A DNA stretch of 11,688 nucleotides from DASPFV01 sp035620975 (GTDB lineage Bacteria > Acidobacteriota > Vicinamibacteria > Vicinamibacterales > 2-12-FULL-66-21). The translations under genes were made by a program, and so were the position numbers. The notes under the pieces were generated by a model that searched no databases, was not told where the DNA came from, and saw only the letters and a program-made list of their open reading frames with translations. The number at the start of each line of letters is the position of its first letter. Position 1 is the stretch's first letter. The stretch spans positions 1 through 11,688 of the forward strand of contig DASPFV010000242.1 of the NCBI GenBank assembly GCA_035620975.1. Reading direction: 5' to 3'. Shown in pieces: positions 1 to 7,400 of the stretch.

Positions 1-1
1 A

Positions 2-2389
2 ATCGCCGAGCAGATCGCCGAGGCCCTCGAGGAGGCGCACAACAGGGGGATCGTCCACCGCGACCTGAAGCCCGCCAACGTGAAGCTCACGAGCGACGGC
101 CGGGTCAAGGTGCTGGACTTCGGGCTGGCGAAGGCGTGGGCGGGCGACTCCGGCGAACGGCCGTCATCCTGGCCCATGCTCTCCGAGTCGCCGACGGTCG
201 CGGCGACAGGGACCATGGGCGGGGTGATCCTCGGTACGGCGGCGTACATGTCGCCGGAGCAGGCCCGCGGGAAACCGGTGGACCGGCGCGCGGACATCTG
301 GGCGTTTGGCGTGCTGCTCTGGGAGATGCTGACGGGGCGGATGCTGTTCGCCGGCGACACCGTCACCGACATCATCGCCGACGTGGTCTCGCGGGAACCG
401 GACCTCGGCGCGCTCCCCGAAACGACCCCTCCGGGCGTCCGTCGCCTGCTCTCGCGGTGCCTTCGCAAGGACCCGCGCACGCGCCTGCCCGACATGGGTG
501 CGGCGCGTCTCGAACTCCAGGATGCGATTGCCGGAAGGGCAGCCGATGCCGCGACGCCAGCGGTCGCGCTGGAGGAAGCCGCCCGTCTGGAGCGACGGGC
601 TCGCCAGCGCGAGCGATGGGCATGGGCTGCCGGCTCACTCGTCACCATCTCCCTCGCCGGCCTGCTCGCCTTCGTCCACTTTCGCGAGACGGAGCCGCCG
701 AGACCCGCCGTCCGGTTCACCGTCGACCTGCCAGCGGGGTGGACCTGGCTTCCCGCCTTCAACTGGCCTGTGCCCTCTCCCGATGGCCGCCAGCTCGTCT
801 TCCCGGCAGTGCGCGAGGGCAGCGGGGCGGGCGGCGCGAATACGACGATGCTCTGGCTCCGGTCGTTGGACTCGGTGACGCCGCGTCCCATCGCCGGGAC
901 CGAGGGTGCCTTCCTTCCCATGTGGTCGCCTGACGGCCGCTCGGTCGCGTTCTTCGCCGCGAAGGGGATCTCCCGCGTGAATCTGGCCGACGGCACGGTT
1001 CAGCGACTGGCCCCCGTTCCGGCCGACGGGCTCTCCGGCGGCGACTGGGGATTGTCGGGCACGATCCTCTTCGCCGCCGGCGGAGACGCCGGGAAGATCT
1101 ACGCGGTCCCGGCGACCGGAGGAGACGCGAAGGTTTTGACGACGGTCGACGCCGCTCGGGGCGAGGCCAACCATCACAGTCCCCAGTTCCTGCCCGACGG
1201 CCGCCGCTTCCTGCTTTTCGTCGGCGGCGACGATCGGGCCGCGGGCCTCTACTGGTCCTCGCTCGACGCACCCGGTGAGCGGCAGCGCGTCGCTGCCGGG
1301 CCGGTGCGTCGGGTGTACGCCGACGGCCACCTGCTCTTCGCCGCAGACGGCAGGCTGATGGCGCAGCCGTTCGACCTTCGCGCGATGGCGCTGCGGGGTG
1401 ACCCGACGGCCATCGCACCGTCCGTGGGCACGTGGCAGGTGATCCCCGGGTTCGCCTGGTTCGCCGCCTCACCCGGCGGCACGCTCGCGTATCTGTCGCA
1501 GGGCGCCGTCGCGACCGAGACCCAGCTCACCTGGCGCGATCGGGAGGGTGGGCCACTCGGGACGATTGGCACGCCAGGGGACTACGGTCAGATCGCCCTC
1601 TCGCCCGACGAGCGCAACGTCGCCCTCGAGATCCGCGATGCCGCCGGCCAGTTCGATCTGTGGGTCATGGACGTCGCGCGTGGGGTGACCAGCCGGGTCA
1701 CCTCCGCTGCAGGGAACAGGCGTGATCCCGTGTGGGCGCCCGACGGCCGCACGCTCGTGTTCCTGGCTCGAACGGAGAAAGGGCCCGAGCTGCGCCAGAA
1801 GGGTCTTCGGGGGAGCGACGTCGAGACGGTCGTGGCCGCGTCGGCGCTCGAGGACATCCCCGAGAGCTGGCTCGCGTCCGACGACAGGCTCCTGGTCGTC
1901 CGGCGGAACCCGCAGACCGACGACCAGACCGTCTGGGCGATGCCCCTGGGAGGCGGCGCGGCCGAGCCCGTGTTGACGGCCTCCAGGCTGGATGAAGCGC
2001 AAATCTCGCCCGACGGCCGCTGGCTCGCCTACGTGTCGCGCGAGTCCGGACAGGATGACGTGTACATCGAGGCGTTCAAGCGCGAGGGCGACCGCGTGCG
2101 CGTGTCGGTCGCCGGAGGCGGACAGCCGAAATGGCGGCGGGATGGACGGGAGCTCTTCTTCGTCACGCCGCAGAACCGCCTGATGGCCGTCGACGTGCGC
2201 GCGGCGGGCGACCGTCTGAACGTCAGCCTGCCCTCCGAGCTCTTCGAGATCCAGGGCATCCAGGGCACGGGTTTTGACGACTACGCGCCGAGCGGCGACG
2301 GCCAGCGCTTCCTGGTCAAGGTGCCCGTCGGCGTGGACCAGAGGCCGCTGCTCCACGTGGTGACGAACTGGCCGACACTGCTGCGGTGA
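2..2389 (+). CDS. Ser/Thr protein kinase with C-terminal TolB/WD40-like propeller (5' partial)
   Basis: Transmembrane Hanks-type kinase with a putative extracytoplasmic sensor propeller; it would phosphorylate Ser/Thr of unknown targets. The open frame enters from the left edge; 795 residues are visible. The GTG at 80 is not the start, because the catalytic loop HRDLKPAN lies before it (nt 56-79, catalytic Asp at 62-64). DFG is at 116-124 and the SPE (APE-equivalent) motif at 251-259, then IWAFGVLLWEM of the C-lobe. The glycine loop and catalytic Lys lie outside the window. A single hydrophobic segment (about nt 614-676) follows a basic, Arg-rich stretch. The remainder holds repeated PDGR-type motifs of PD40/WD40-like blades near nt 780, 930, 1195, 1605, 1740, 2010, 2140 and 2295. 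The C-terminus (GQRFLVKVPV...NWPTLLR) is typical of these acidobacterial proteins. About 100-130 residues are probably missing at the N-terminus. Kinase and propeller assignment is secure; ligand and targets are unknown. Confidence 0.93.
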   Translation: MAEQIAEALEEAHNRGIVHRDLKPANVKLTSDGRVKVLDFGLAKAWAGDSGERPSSWPMLSESPTVAATGTMGGVILGTAAYMSPEQARGKPVDRRADIWAFGVLLWEMLTGRMLFAGDTVTDIIADVVSREPDLGALPETTPPGVRRLLSRCLRKDPRTRLPDMGAARLELQDAIAGRAADAATPAVALEEAARLERRARQRERWAWAAGSLVTISLAGLLAFVHFRETEPPRPAVRFTVDLPAGWTWLPAFNWPVPSPDGRQLVFPAVREGSGAGGANTTMLWLRSLDSVTPRPIAGTEGAFLPMWSPDGRSVAFFAAKGISRVNLADGTVQRLAPVPADGLSGGDWGLSGTILFAAGGDAGKIYAVPATGGDAKVLTTVDAARGEANHHSPQFLPDGRRFLLFVGGDDRAAGLYWSSLDAPGERQRVAAGPVRRVYADGHLLFAADGRLMAQPFDLRAMALRGDPTAIAPSVGTWQVIPGFAWFAASPGGTLAYLSQGAVATETQLTWRDREGGPLGTIGTPGDYGQIALSPDERNVALEIRDAAGQFDLWVMDVARGVTSRVTSAAGNRRDPVWAPDGRTLVFLARTEKGPELRQKGLRGSDVETVVAASALEDIPESWLASDDRLLVVRRNPQTDDQTVWAMPLGGGAAEPVLTASRLDEAQISPDGRWLAYVSRESGQDDVYIEAFKREGDRVRVSVAGGGQPKWRRDGRELFFVTPQNRLMAVDVRAAGDRLNVSLPSELFEIQGIQGTGFDDYAPSGDGQRFLVKVPVGVDQRPLLHVVTNWPTLLR

Positions 2390-2457
2390 GCCCGCGCCCC
2401 GGGCCAGGTCGTGCGACGCGGCACGGGACTCTGCTGCCTGCCTTCCGCCGAACGAGT
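2390..2457. terminator. convergent intergenic spacer, weak hairpins
   Basis: This 68-bp spacer separates the stop codons of the convergent kinase and ADOP permease genes. It contains two short inverted repeats: GCCCG/CGGGC (2390-2394 with 2400-2404) and CGTGC/GCACG (2410-2414 with 2421-2425). Neither is followed by a T-run on either strand. Transcripts from both sides must end near here, but the stems are only 5 bp, which is common by chance at this GC, so the terminator call is tentative. Confidence 0.25.
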
Positions 2458-5157
2458 TCACTCGGTCCGCAGCGCGATGATCGGATCGATCCGTGTCGCG
2501 CGGCGCGCGGGGAGATAGCTCGCCAGCAGCGCCGACGCCCCCAGGAGAACGACGACGGCGACGTAGGTCAGCGGGTCGCTGCTCGTGACGCCAGACAGGA
2601 GGCCGGCCATCAGCCGCGACAACGCGAGGGCGGCCGGGACGCCGACGATGAGGCCGACGATCGCGAGCGTCATGCCGTTGCCGATGACGAGCTGGAAGAT
2701 CTCGCGTTTCCCCGCGCCGAGCGCGACGCGGACGCCGATCTCGCGGATCCGCTGCTCGACGGTATACGCGAGGATGCCGTAGAGGCCGAGCGCGCCGAGG
2801 AAGAACGCCACGCCGGCGAAGAACGACATGACGAGCGTCGTGAACCGCGCCTGACCGGCGGCCGCAGAGACCACGTCGGACATCGGCCGGACGTTCGCGA
2901 GCGGCAGCCCGGCATCCAGCGATGCGACAGCTGCGCGCACGGAAGGCGTCGCGGCGGTCGGGTTCCCGCGCGCGCGCACGACGAAGGTCATCGTGCGGCC
3001 GTCGTAGCCCGGGCGCGGCGCCTGTTCGAGCGGGACATAGAGGGCAGGTGGAGCCGGCGCGCTCGGGCCCAGCGATCGCACGTCGCCGACGATGCCCACG
3101 ATGCGAATCGACGGGCTCTCTTCCAGCGGGTAATAGCGAATCGTTCTGCCGACCGGATCGTCGCCGGGCCAGTAGAGCCGGGCCGCGCTCTCGTTGATGA
3201 CCGCCACGAGCGGCTGGCCGGCGACATCGCTCCCGGCGAGAAGCCGCCCGCGCTTCAGCGGGATGCCGAGCGCCGGAAACAGGCGCGGCGTCGCCATGAT
3301 GTACCGCGCGTTCCACGCGGGCGCGCCAGGCGGCGGCGCGGGCCGGCCGTCGATCGAGAAATCATCCGGGGGTCCCCCTGATGCCAGCGGCAGGTGGGAG
3401 ACGGCGCCCGCGATCTGTACGCCAGGTGTGGTCGCGAGCCGCGCCTCGATCGCGGACAGCGTTCGCCGCGCGGCGGCCGGATCCGGCTGGCGGCCCGGCG
3501 GCACGGAGAGGCTGAACGTGAGCACGGGTGCAGGGTCGAGGCCGAGATCGACCTGCTGGAGCTCGCGGTACGACCGCATCAGCAGAAGCGCGCCCACGAG
3601 CAGGATGACGCTCAACGCCAGCTGACTGACGACCAGGAGGGAACGGGCGGTCACGGCGCGACTGGACGCCGTCGCCCGCGACTCGCTCCGGAGTGCCTCC
3701 TGCATCCGTTTCCCCGTCGCGTTCAGCGCGGGGACGAGCCCGACGAGAAATCCCGTGAGCACGATCACCGATCCCGTGTAGGCCAGCGCGGCGTAATCGA
3801 TGGCGATCGGCTGCCACACGGGTAAGCGTTGAGGGTACAGCGCGAGCAGACCCGTGAGGAGCGCGTCGGCGAGCGCGACGCCGAGGACGCCGCCGACGAC
3901 GGCCAGGAGCATCGCTTCGACGATCAGGTGCCGGACGAGGCGCCCGCGGTTCGCGCCGAGCGCATGGCGCAGCGCGAACTCTCGCCGGCGGCCCTCGCTC
4001 TTCGAGACGAGCAGCGCCGCCAGATTCACGCACACGATGAGCAGCACGAACAGCACGGCGCCGCCGAGAATCAGCAGCGCGTCGCGCTGATCGCCGGCGA
4101 TGTCCTCGTGGAGCGGCCGGAGGACGCCGAAGTGGCCCATCGCGTAGTGGTCGGGATAGGTCTCCGACCAGTACGCGCGGAGGGACTGCAGTTGCGCGTC
4201 CGCCTGTTCCGCCGTGACGCCCTCGCGCAGCCGCGCAATCACGAGCAGTGGATGGCTTGCTCGATTGGTGGGTCTCTCCTCCGTGTCGATCCGCAGCGTG
4301 GTCCAAACTCTCACCCGATCGTCGAGAAACCCGAAGCCCTCAGGCATCACCCCGATCACCTCGCACGGCTCATCGTCGATCCTGAGAGTGGAGCCGACGC
4401 CCGCCCGTTCGAAGGCGCCGTGAGCGAGGATGGCGACGCATCGTTCGCCCCGCTGCGCTTCGCCTTCGGTGAACGTCCGCCCGACGGCCGGTCCGACGCC
4501 GAGCACCTCGAAGAATTCCGACGTGACCGGCATCGTCAGGACACGCTCGGCGCCGCCGTCGTCGCGCGCCAGGTTACGGTGGACGAAGTCGTACGCGGCG
4601 ATTCCGGCGAAGGCGTCGACGCGGGCGCGGACATCGGCGAGCTCCGGCCCCGACAGCGAGAAGTAGGGGAAGTCGTAGCCCGTGGCGGGGAGGTAGCGCG
4701 TGTACAGGGCAACGAGCTGATCGCTCCGCGGAAAGGGCAGCGGCCGCAGGAGCACGGCGTTGACGACGGCGAATATGGCAGCGTTCGATCCGATCCCGAC
4801 CGCCAGCGTGAGGATGGCGGCGAGCGCGAAGCCAGGCTGCCGACGGAGTGTGCGCGCGGCGTAGCGCAGATCCTGCCAGAGGTCGCGGCTCACGCGTCCG
4901 GTGGGGGCGGCCGGCGTGAGCGGCGTCGCCGGGTGCGATTGCCGCAGCGGCGCCAGGTACTGCGCGAGCACGTTGCCTTCCCTGAACTCTGCGAGTGCCG
5001 ACGTTTCGGCTTCCTCCGGGGATGCGCCCGCGGCACGCAGGTCGCGGTAGCGGTCGTCGAGATGCTGCGACAGCTCTTCGACGATCTCGGCTTCCCGGGC
5101 GGGCGACAGCCGCAGCGAGGAGAGCCGCGGCCGGACGTGACGAGGCCAGTCAGGCAT
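2458..5157 (-). CDS. ADOP-family (duplicated orphan) ABC-type permease with N-terminal prefix domain
   Basis: Inner-membrane protein of the MacB/FtsX permease superfamily, 899 aa, the usual size for acidobacterial duplicated orphan permeases (TIGR03434). Residues 15-60 form the soluble helical prefix (REAEIVEELSQHLDDRYRDL), followed by a linker. There is a first TM at about 110-138, a periplasmic MacB_PCD-like domain at about 140-350, and a first FtsX domain at about 360-480 with EFALRHALGANRGRLVRHL. The unit then repeats: TM at about 505-527, periplasmic domain to about 765, second FtsX domain at about 775-895 (REIGVRVALGAGKREIF), and the family-typical end ARRATRIDPIIALRTE. No ATP-binding subunit is encoded nearby, as is usual for this family. 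The ATG overlaps the padR stop (ATGCCTGA) and has GGAG 6 nt upstream (5164-5167), so the two are translationally coupled. Family membership is secure. The substrate, and whether it transports anything, is unknown; efflux or lipoprotein/peptide handling are only analogies to MacB and LolCE. Confidence 0.95.
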   Translation of the reverse strand: MPDWPRHVRPRLSSLRLSPAREAEIVEELSQHLDDRYRDLRAAGASPEEAETSALAEFREGNVLAQYLAPLRQSHPATPLTPAAPTGRVSRDLWQDLRYAARTLRRQPGFALAAILTLAVGIGSNAAIFAVVNAVLLRPLPFPRSDQLVALYTRYLPATGYDFPYFSLSGPELADVRARVDAFAGIAAYDFVHRNLARDDGGAERVLTMPVTSEFFEVLGVGPAVGRTFTEGEAQRGERCVAILAHGAFERAGVGSTLRIDDEPCEVIGVMPEGFGFLDDRVRVWTTLRIDTEERPTNRASHPLLVIARLREGVTAEQADAQLQSLRAYWSETYPDHYAMGHFGVLRPLHEDIAGDQRDALLILGGAVLFVLLIVCVNLAALLVSKSEGRRREFALRHALGANRGRLVRHLIVEAMLLAVVGGVLGVALADALLTGLLALYPQRLPVWQPIAIDYAALAYTGSVIVLTGFLVGLVPALNATGKRMQEALRSESRATASSRAVTARSLLVVSQLALSVILLVGALLLMRSYRELQQVDLGLDPAPVLTFSLSVPPGRQPDPAAARRTLSAIEARLATTPGVQIAGAVSHLPLASGGPPDDFSIDGRPAPPPGAPAWNARYIMATPRLFPALGIPLKRGRLLAGSDVAGQPLVAVINESAARLYWPGDDPVGRTIRYYPLEESPSIRIVGIVGDVRSLGPSAPAPPALYVPLEQAPRPGYDGRTMTFVVRARGNPTAATPSVRAAVASLDAGLPLANVRPMSDVVSAAAGQARFTTLVMSFFAGVAFFLGALGLYGILAYTVEQRIREIGVRVALGAGKREIFQLVIGNGMTLAIVGLIVGVPAALALSRLMAGLLSGVTSSDPLTYVAVVVLLGASALLASYLPARRATRIDPIIALRTE

Positions 5158-5503
5158 GGTCGTCTCCGGTGACGCGCCGGACCGCTTCGACGAACGCGGC
5201 CCAGACCTTCCGCTGGCGCGCCAGGACGCGACGCCCCTCGGGCGTGACCCTGTAGAACCGGCGCCGGCGCTCGCCAGCCTTCTCGACCCACGTCCCTCTG
5301 ATCCAGCCGCGCTCCTCGAGGCGATAGAGGAGCGGGTACAGCGAGTCGATGTGGAATTTCAGCGCGCCACGGGACCTGGTCTGGATCAGCTTGCTGAGGT
5401 CGTAGCCGTGCCGCGGCCGGGCGTCGAGCAGCGACAGGATGAGGAGCTCCGCAGACCCTCGCTTCAGCTCCCGGTCCAGCGCGCGGGTGTCGATATCTGT
5501 CAT
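5150..5503 (-). CDS. PadR-family transcriptional regulator, ADOP partner
   Basis: Small winged-helix DNA-binding repressor, 117 aa from the ATG at 5503. It shows the PadR pattern in order: ELLILSLLDARPRHGYDL (19-36), the recognition-helix region SLYPLLYRLEERGWI (54-68), a basic wing (69-83, ERRRRF), YRVTPEGR (84-91) and a C-terminal dimerisation helix (92-111). It closely resembles the acidobacterial PadR family that accompanies ADOP permeases (TIGR03433). An in-frame ATG at 5551 would add 16 residues, but it has no Shine-Dalgarno sequence and these residues are not part of the family, so 5503 is preferred. That start also lacks a Shine-Dalgarno sequence; a promoter and a palindrome sit directly over it (listed separately), which suggests a leaderless message. 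The gene overlaps the downstream permease by 8 bp, so the pair is an operon, and PadR most likely controls it. The effector ligand is unknown. Confidence 0.93.
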   Translation of the reverse strand: MTDIDTRALDRELKRGSAELLILSLLDARPRHGYDLSKLIQTRSRGALKFHIDSLYPLLYRLEERGWIRGTWVEKAGERRRRFYRVTPEGRRVLARQRKVWAAFVEAVRRVTGDDHA

Positions 5504-5512
5504 GGACAGATA
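5494..5512. promoter_or_regulatory. 19-bp perfect palindrome over the padR start: candidate PadR operator
   Basis: On the minus strand the sequence reads TATCTGTC-CAT-GACAGATA, an exact 8-bp inverted repeat with a 3-nt spacer. It covers the last bases of the predicted -10 element and the ATG of padR (5501-5503). Many PadR-type repressors bind inverted repeats within their own promoters. The position, which would block RNA polymerase, fits autorepression of the padR-ADOP operon. The repeat is seen directly; the binding protein is inferred. Confidence 0.6.
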
Positions 5513-5538
5513 GTATGCGGGCAGACATCTGGCGTCAA
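5503..5538 (-). promoter_or_regulatory. sigma70-type promoter of padR-ADOP, predicted leaderless
   Basis: On the minus strand, TTGACG (5533-5538, 5 of 6 consensus) and TACTAT (5510-5515, 4 of 6) are separated by exactly 17 bp. Six bases separate the -10 from the A of the padR ATG at 5503, so the usual start of transcription coincides with the first base of the coding sequence. No Shine-Dalgarno sequence is present, which agrees with a leaderless transcript. Confidence 0.6.
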
Positions 5539-5553
5539 TCAGGGGAGACATGG

Positions 5554-5582
5554 GCGAGGGCGGGCAGCGGACCCGCCCTCGC
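5554..5582 (-). terminator. strong hairpin downstream of the TPR gene
   Basis: A perfect 11-bp inverted repeat, GCGAGGGCGGG / CCCGCCCTCGC, with a 7-nt loop (5565-5571), begins 24 bp past the TPR stop codon. No T-run follows on the minus strand, so it is not a textbook intrinsic terminator, but hairpins without a U-tract are common at gene ends in high-GC bacteria. It lies just upstream of the padR -35 element, so it would insulate padR from TPR readthrough or protect the 3' end of the TPR mRNA. Confidence 0.65.
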
Positions 5583-5606
5583 GTCCGGGGGAGCCGGCGG
5601 CGGGGT

Positions 5607-7073
5607 CTATGTCGCGCTGAGGGTTCGAGCCTTGTTCCGGACGAACGCGTAATTGAAGGCGAGGCCGTTGAAGTTGGCCGCCTTCGTCGCGAACTTCGCG
5701 GCGCCGGCGCTGTCGCCGGCGCCCTTCGACGCCAGCGCGAGGAAGTACAGGATCCGCGGATCCTGCTGGTTGGCGGCCTGCAGCTCGGTGAGGGCCGTCG
5801 CGTAGTCCTTTTCCGCGAGCGCGATCATCCCCGCGAGCTCGTGCTGCGCGCGGACCTCGAACGGCCGCTTCTTCGGCGCCACCTGGCGCGCGTACTCCGC
5901 CGCCCTGGCCTTCGCCGTCGCGAGGTCGTTCGTCGCCACTGCGACGCGCGCCTCCTCGAAGACGTGCGTGCGGCGAGTGGCCTCCTTCACCTCGTCGGGC
6001 ACCGGGGCCTTCTCGATGACCGCCACGGCTTCCTGGTACTTCGCGAGCGCCTCGGCTGGCCGGCCCGCCTCGCGGAGCACGTCACCCATCTGGGTCAGGT
6101 CGCCGGACATCGAGCCGGCATCCTGCGCGGCCTGCGCGAGCGCGTATCCCGCCTTCAGCTCGTCGAGCGCCTTGTCGGTCGCACCTTCATGCACGTACGA
6201 CGCGGCCGCCCAGAAGTGCGCGGTCCGCCGCTCGCCCGTCGTCCGCGCCACCGACGCGATCCTGGCAAACGCCTGGCGCGCCTGATCCGGCTTGCCCATC
6301 GCCAGGTAGTTGTTGCCGATCCCGACGTGCGAGGCGATGAAGTTCGCGTCGATCGCGAGCGCCTTTTCGTACATCTTGATCGACTCGTCGAAGCGGCCGA
6401 TCTTCATGAGCAGCTCCGCGTACGAATCGTAGGGGTTGGGATCGCCGGGAATCAGCTCGGTGTACTTCTTGAACGCCTTCTCGGCCTCGTCGAATTTCTC
6501 GATGAAGCGATACGCGTACCCGAGCTGGTTGTACGGCTGCGAGAACGACGGGTTGATGCTGATCGCCTTCGTGAAGGTCGAGATGGCCGCTTCGTATTCC
6601 TGCCGGCCGAAGTACGTGTTGCCGAGGAGCGTCAGCGCTCGCTCGTCGTTGGGAAAGAGTCGGACCAGCTCGGTGTAGTGCTTCAGCACGCCCGCCGGAT
6701 CGCCCTTCAGGTTGGCTTCCAGCCCGCGGATGAGGTGCTGCTCGCCCGGGCTCACGGATCCCGCCAGCGCTGCCGCCTGCGTCACCGCGTCGATGAACTC
6801 CTTGTTGGTGCCCGACGTGTTCGCCAGGCCGACGTACCCGAGCGCGAACGTCTTGTCTTTCTGCACGGCCTGCTCGTAGTAGCGGCGGGCGTCGGTCGCT
6901 CGCAGCTTTTCGGCGAGGTCGCGTCCTTTCAGGTACAGGTCGCGGGCCTCCGCCGACTGCGTGGTAATCGGAACCTTGTCGGCTGTCTGCGCCTGTACGG
7001 CGAGGAACACCGCAGGCGCCAGGCCCGCGGCGACGAGAACGCCCGCGAGCTTCCGGATCGGGATATTGAGCAT
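5607..7073 (-). CDS. exported TPR-repeat protein
   Basis: A 488-aa protein with an N-terminal signal peptide: positive IRK, hydrophobic core at residues 9-26, probable cleavage after VQA near residue 28. The mature part is tetratricopeptide repeats nearly throughout. The clearest units are at about 43-76, 143-176 (ALTLLGNTYFGRQEYEAAIS), 177-210 (YNQLGYAYRFIEKFDEAEKA), 211-244 (YAELLMKIGRFDESIKMYEK) and 245-275, with more divergent helical pairs to about 470. TPR solenoids are protein-binding scaffolds; no catalytic motif is visible. The start is supported by AGAGAGG (7080-7086) 6 nt before the ATG. It is likely monocistronic: 327 bp from glnA upstream, and a hairpin before padR downstream. 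The fold is secure; partner and role are unknown. Confidence 0.92.
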   Translation of the reverse strand: MLNIPIRKLAGVLVAAGLAPAVFLAVQAQTADKVPITTQSAEARDLYLKGRDLAEKLRATDARRYYEQAVQKDKTFALGYVGLANTSGTNKEFIDAVTQAAALAGSVSPGEQHLIRGLEANLKGDPAGVLKHYTELVRLFPNDERALTLLGNTYFGRQEYEAAISTFTKAISINPSFSQPYNQLGYAYRFIEKFDEAEKAFKKYTELIPGDPNPYDSYAELLMKIGRFDESIKMYEKALAIDANFIASHVGIGNNYLAMGKPDQARQAFARIASVARTTGERRTAHFWAAASYVHEGATDKALDELKAGYALAQAAQDAGSMSGDLTQMGDVLREAGRPAEALAKYQEAVAVIEKAPVPDEVKEATRRTHVFEEARVAVATNDLATAKARAAEYARQVAPKKRPFEVRAQHELAGMIALAEKDYATALTELQAANQQDPRILYFLALASKGAGDSAGAAKFATKAANFNGLAFNYAFVRNKARTLSAT

Positions 7074-7086
7074 GGAAGACCTCTCT

Positions 7087-7113
7087 TGTAGCGCGGACTC
7101 CGCCGAGACTACA
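7087..7113 (-). other. hairpin in the leader of the TPR gene
   Basis: TGTAG/CTACA (7109-7113 with 7087-7091) encloses an inner GCGG-AGT-CCGC stem (7093-7103), separated by small internal loops. It ends directly against the AGAGAGG Shine-Dalgarno (7080-7086). It could affect translation initiation or message stability. No known riboswitch or leader class is recognised. Confidence 0.3.
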
Positions 7114-7251
7114 GGCCGGTCCCGTCTCCTTCAACTTGGATGGTGCCAATCAGTCCCGTCCAGGGCCGGAATGCCTGCCGGGTGGTACGAGGCCTGCCAC
7201 GCAGATCGAGGCGAGCTGCCGGCCGAGGCCGCTCGAAGGGCTCTCGATCCA

Positions 7252-7279
7252 TGGCGCCGCGGACGGACGCGCGGCGCCA
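7252..7279 (-). terminator. 10-bp inverted repeat hairpin downstream of glnA
   Basis: Perfect arms TGGCGCCGCG (7252-7261) and CGCGGCGCCA (7270-7279) flank an 8-nt loop. It lies 121 bp past the glnA stop with no T-run after it. It may end or stabilise the glnA transcript. A site for a dimeric DNA-binding protein or a structured small RNA are alternatives. Confidence 0.4.
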
Positions 7280-7400
7280 GATGGTCGCGATCGGCCAGGA
7301 GACCAATCCTGCGGATCGGGGTCGAAGGGCGCGCGGTTCCACCGCCGCCGTTCGGCGATCCGATTGGCCCTGGGGCAGTTCGACGTGACGGCAGCCGGCC

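Larger units (their letters stand above)
7074..7400. other. 327-bp intergenic region between glnA and the TPR gene
   Basis: No reading frame here resembles a known protein; the frames that cross it are GC-driven and overlap real genes. It holds the TPR Shine-Dalgarno and leader hairpin, and a strong inverted repeat at 7252-7279. A poor promoter candidate for the TPR gene is TTGAAG, 17 bp, TAGTCT on the minus strand just upstream of the leader hairpin; it is too weak to list on its own. I see no sigma54 site, tRNA or clear T-tract terminator. Confidence 0.5.

Noticed and set aside
80..82. GTG as start of the kinase gene
   Set aside because: The HRD catalytic loop lies in frame upstream at 56-64, so translation begins outside the window.
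780..2300. Recurring CCCGACGGCCGC-type DNA repeat within the kinase gene
   Set aside because: Explained by the repeated PDGR motif of the propeller blades rather than by an independent DNA repeat.
1469..3316. 615-codon open frame on the minus strand spanning the end of the kinase gene and the end of the ADOP gene
   Set aside because: Composition is Arg/Ala/Pro/Gly-rich with no recognisable domain, and it is antisense to the kinase and out of frame with the ADOP. It is a GC-driven shadow.
3829..5172. 447-codon plus-strand frame opposite the ADOP permease
   Set aside because: Low-complexity, charged composition and no family resemblance; antisense to a well-matched membrane protein.
5550..7091. 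513-codon plus-strand frame opposite the TPR gene
   Set aside because: Arg/Val/Leu-rich antisense shadow of a gene with clear TPR repeats, signal peptide and ribosome site.
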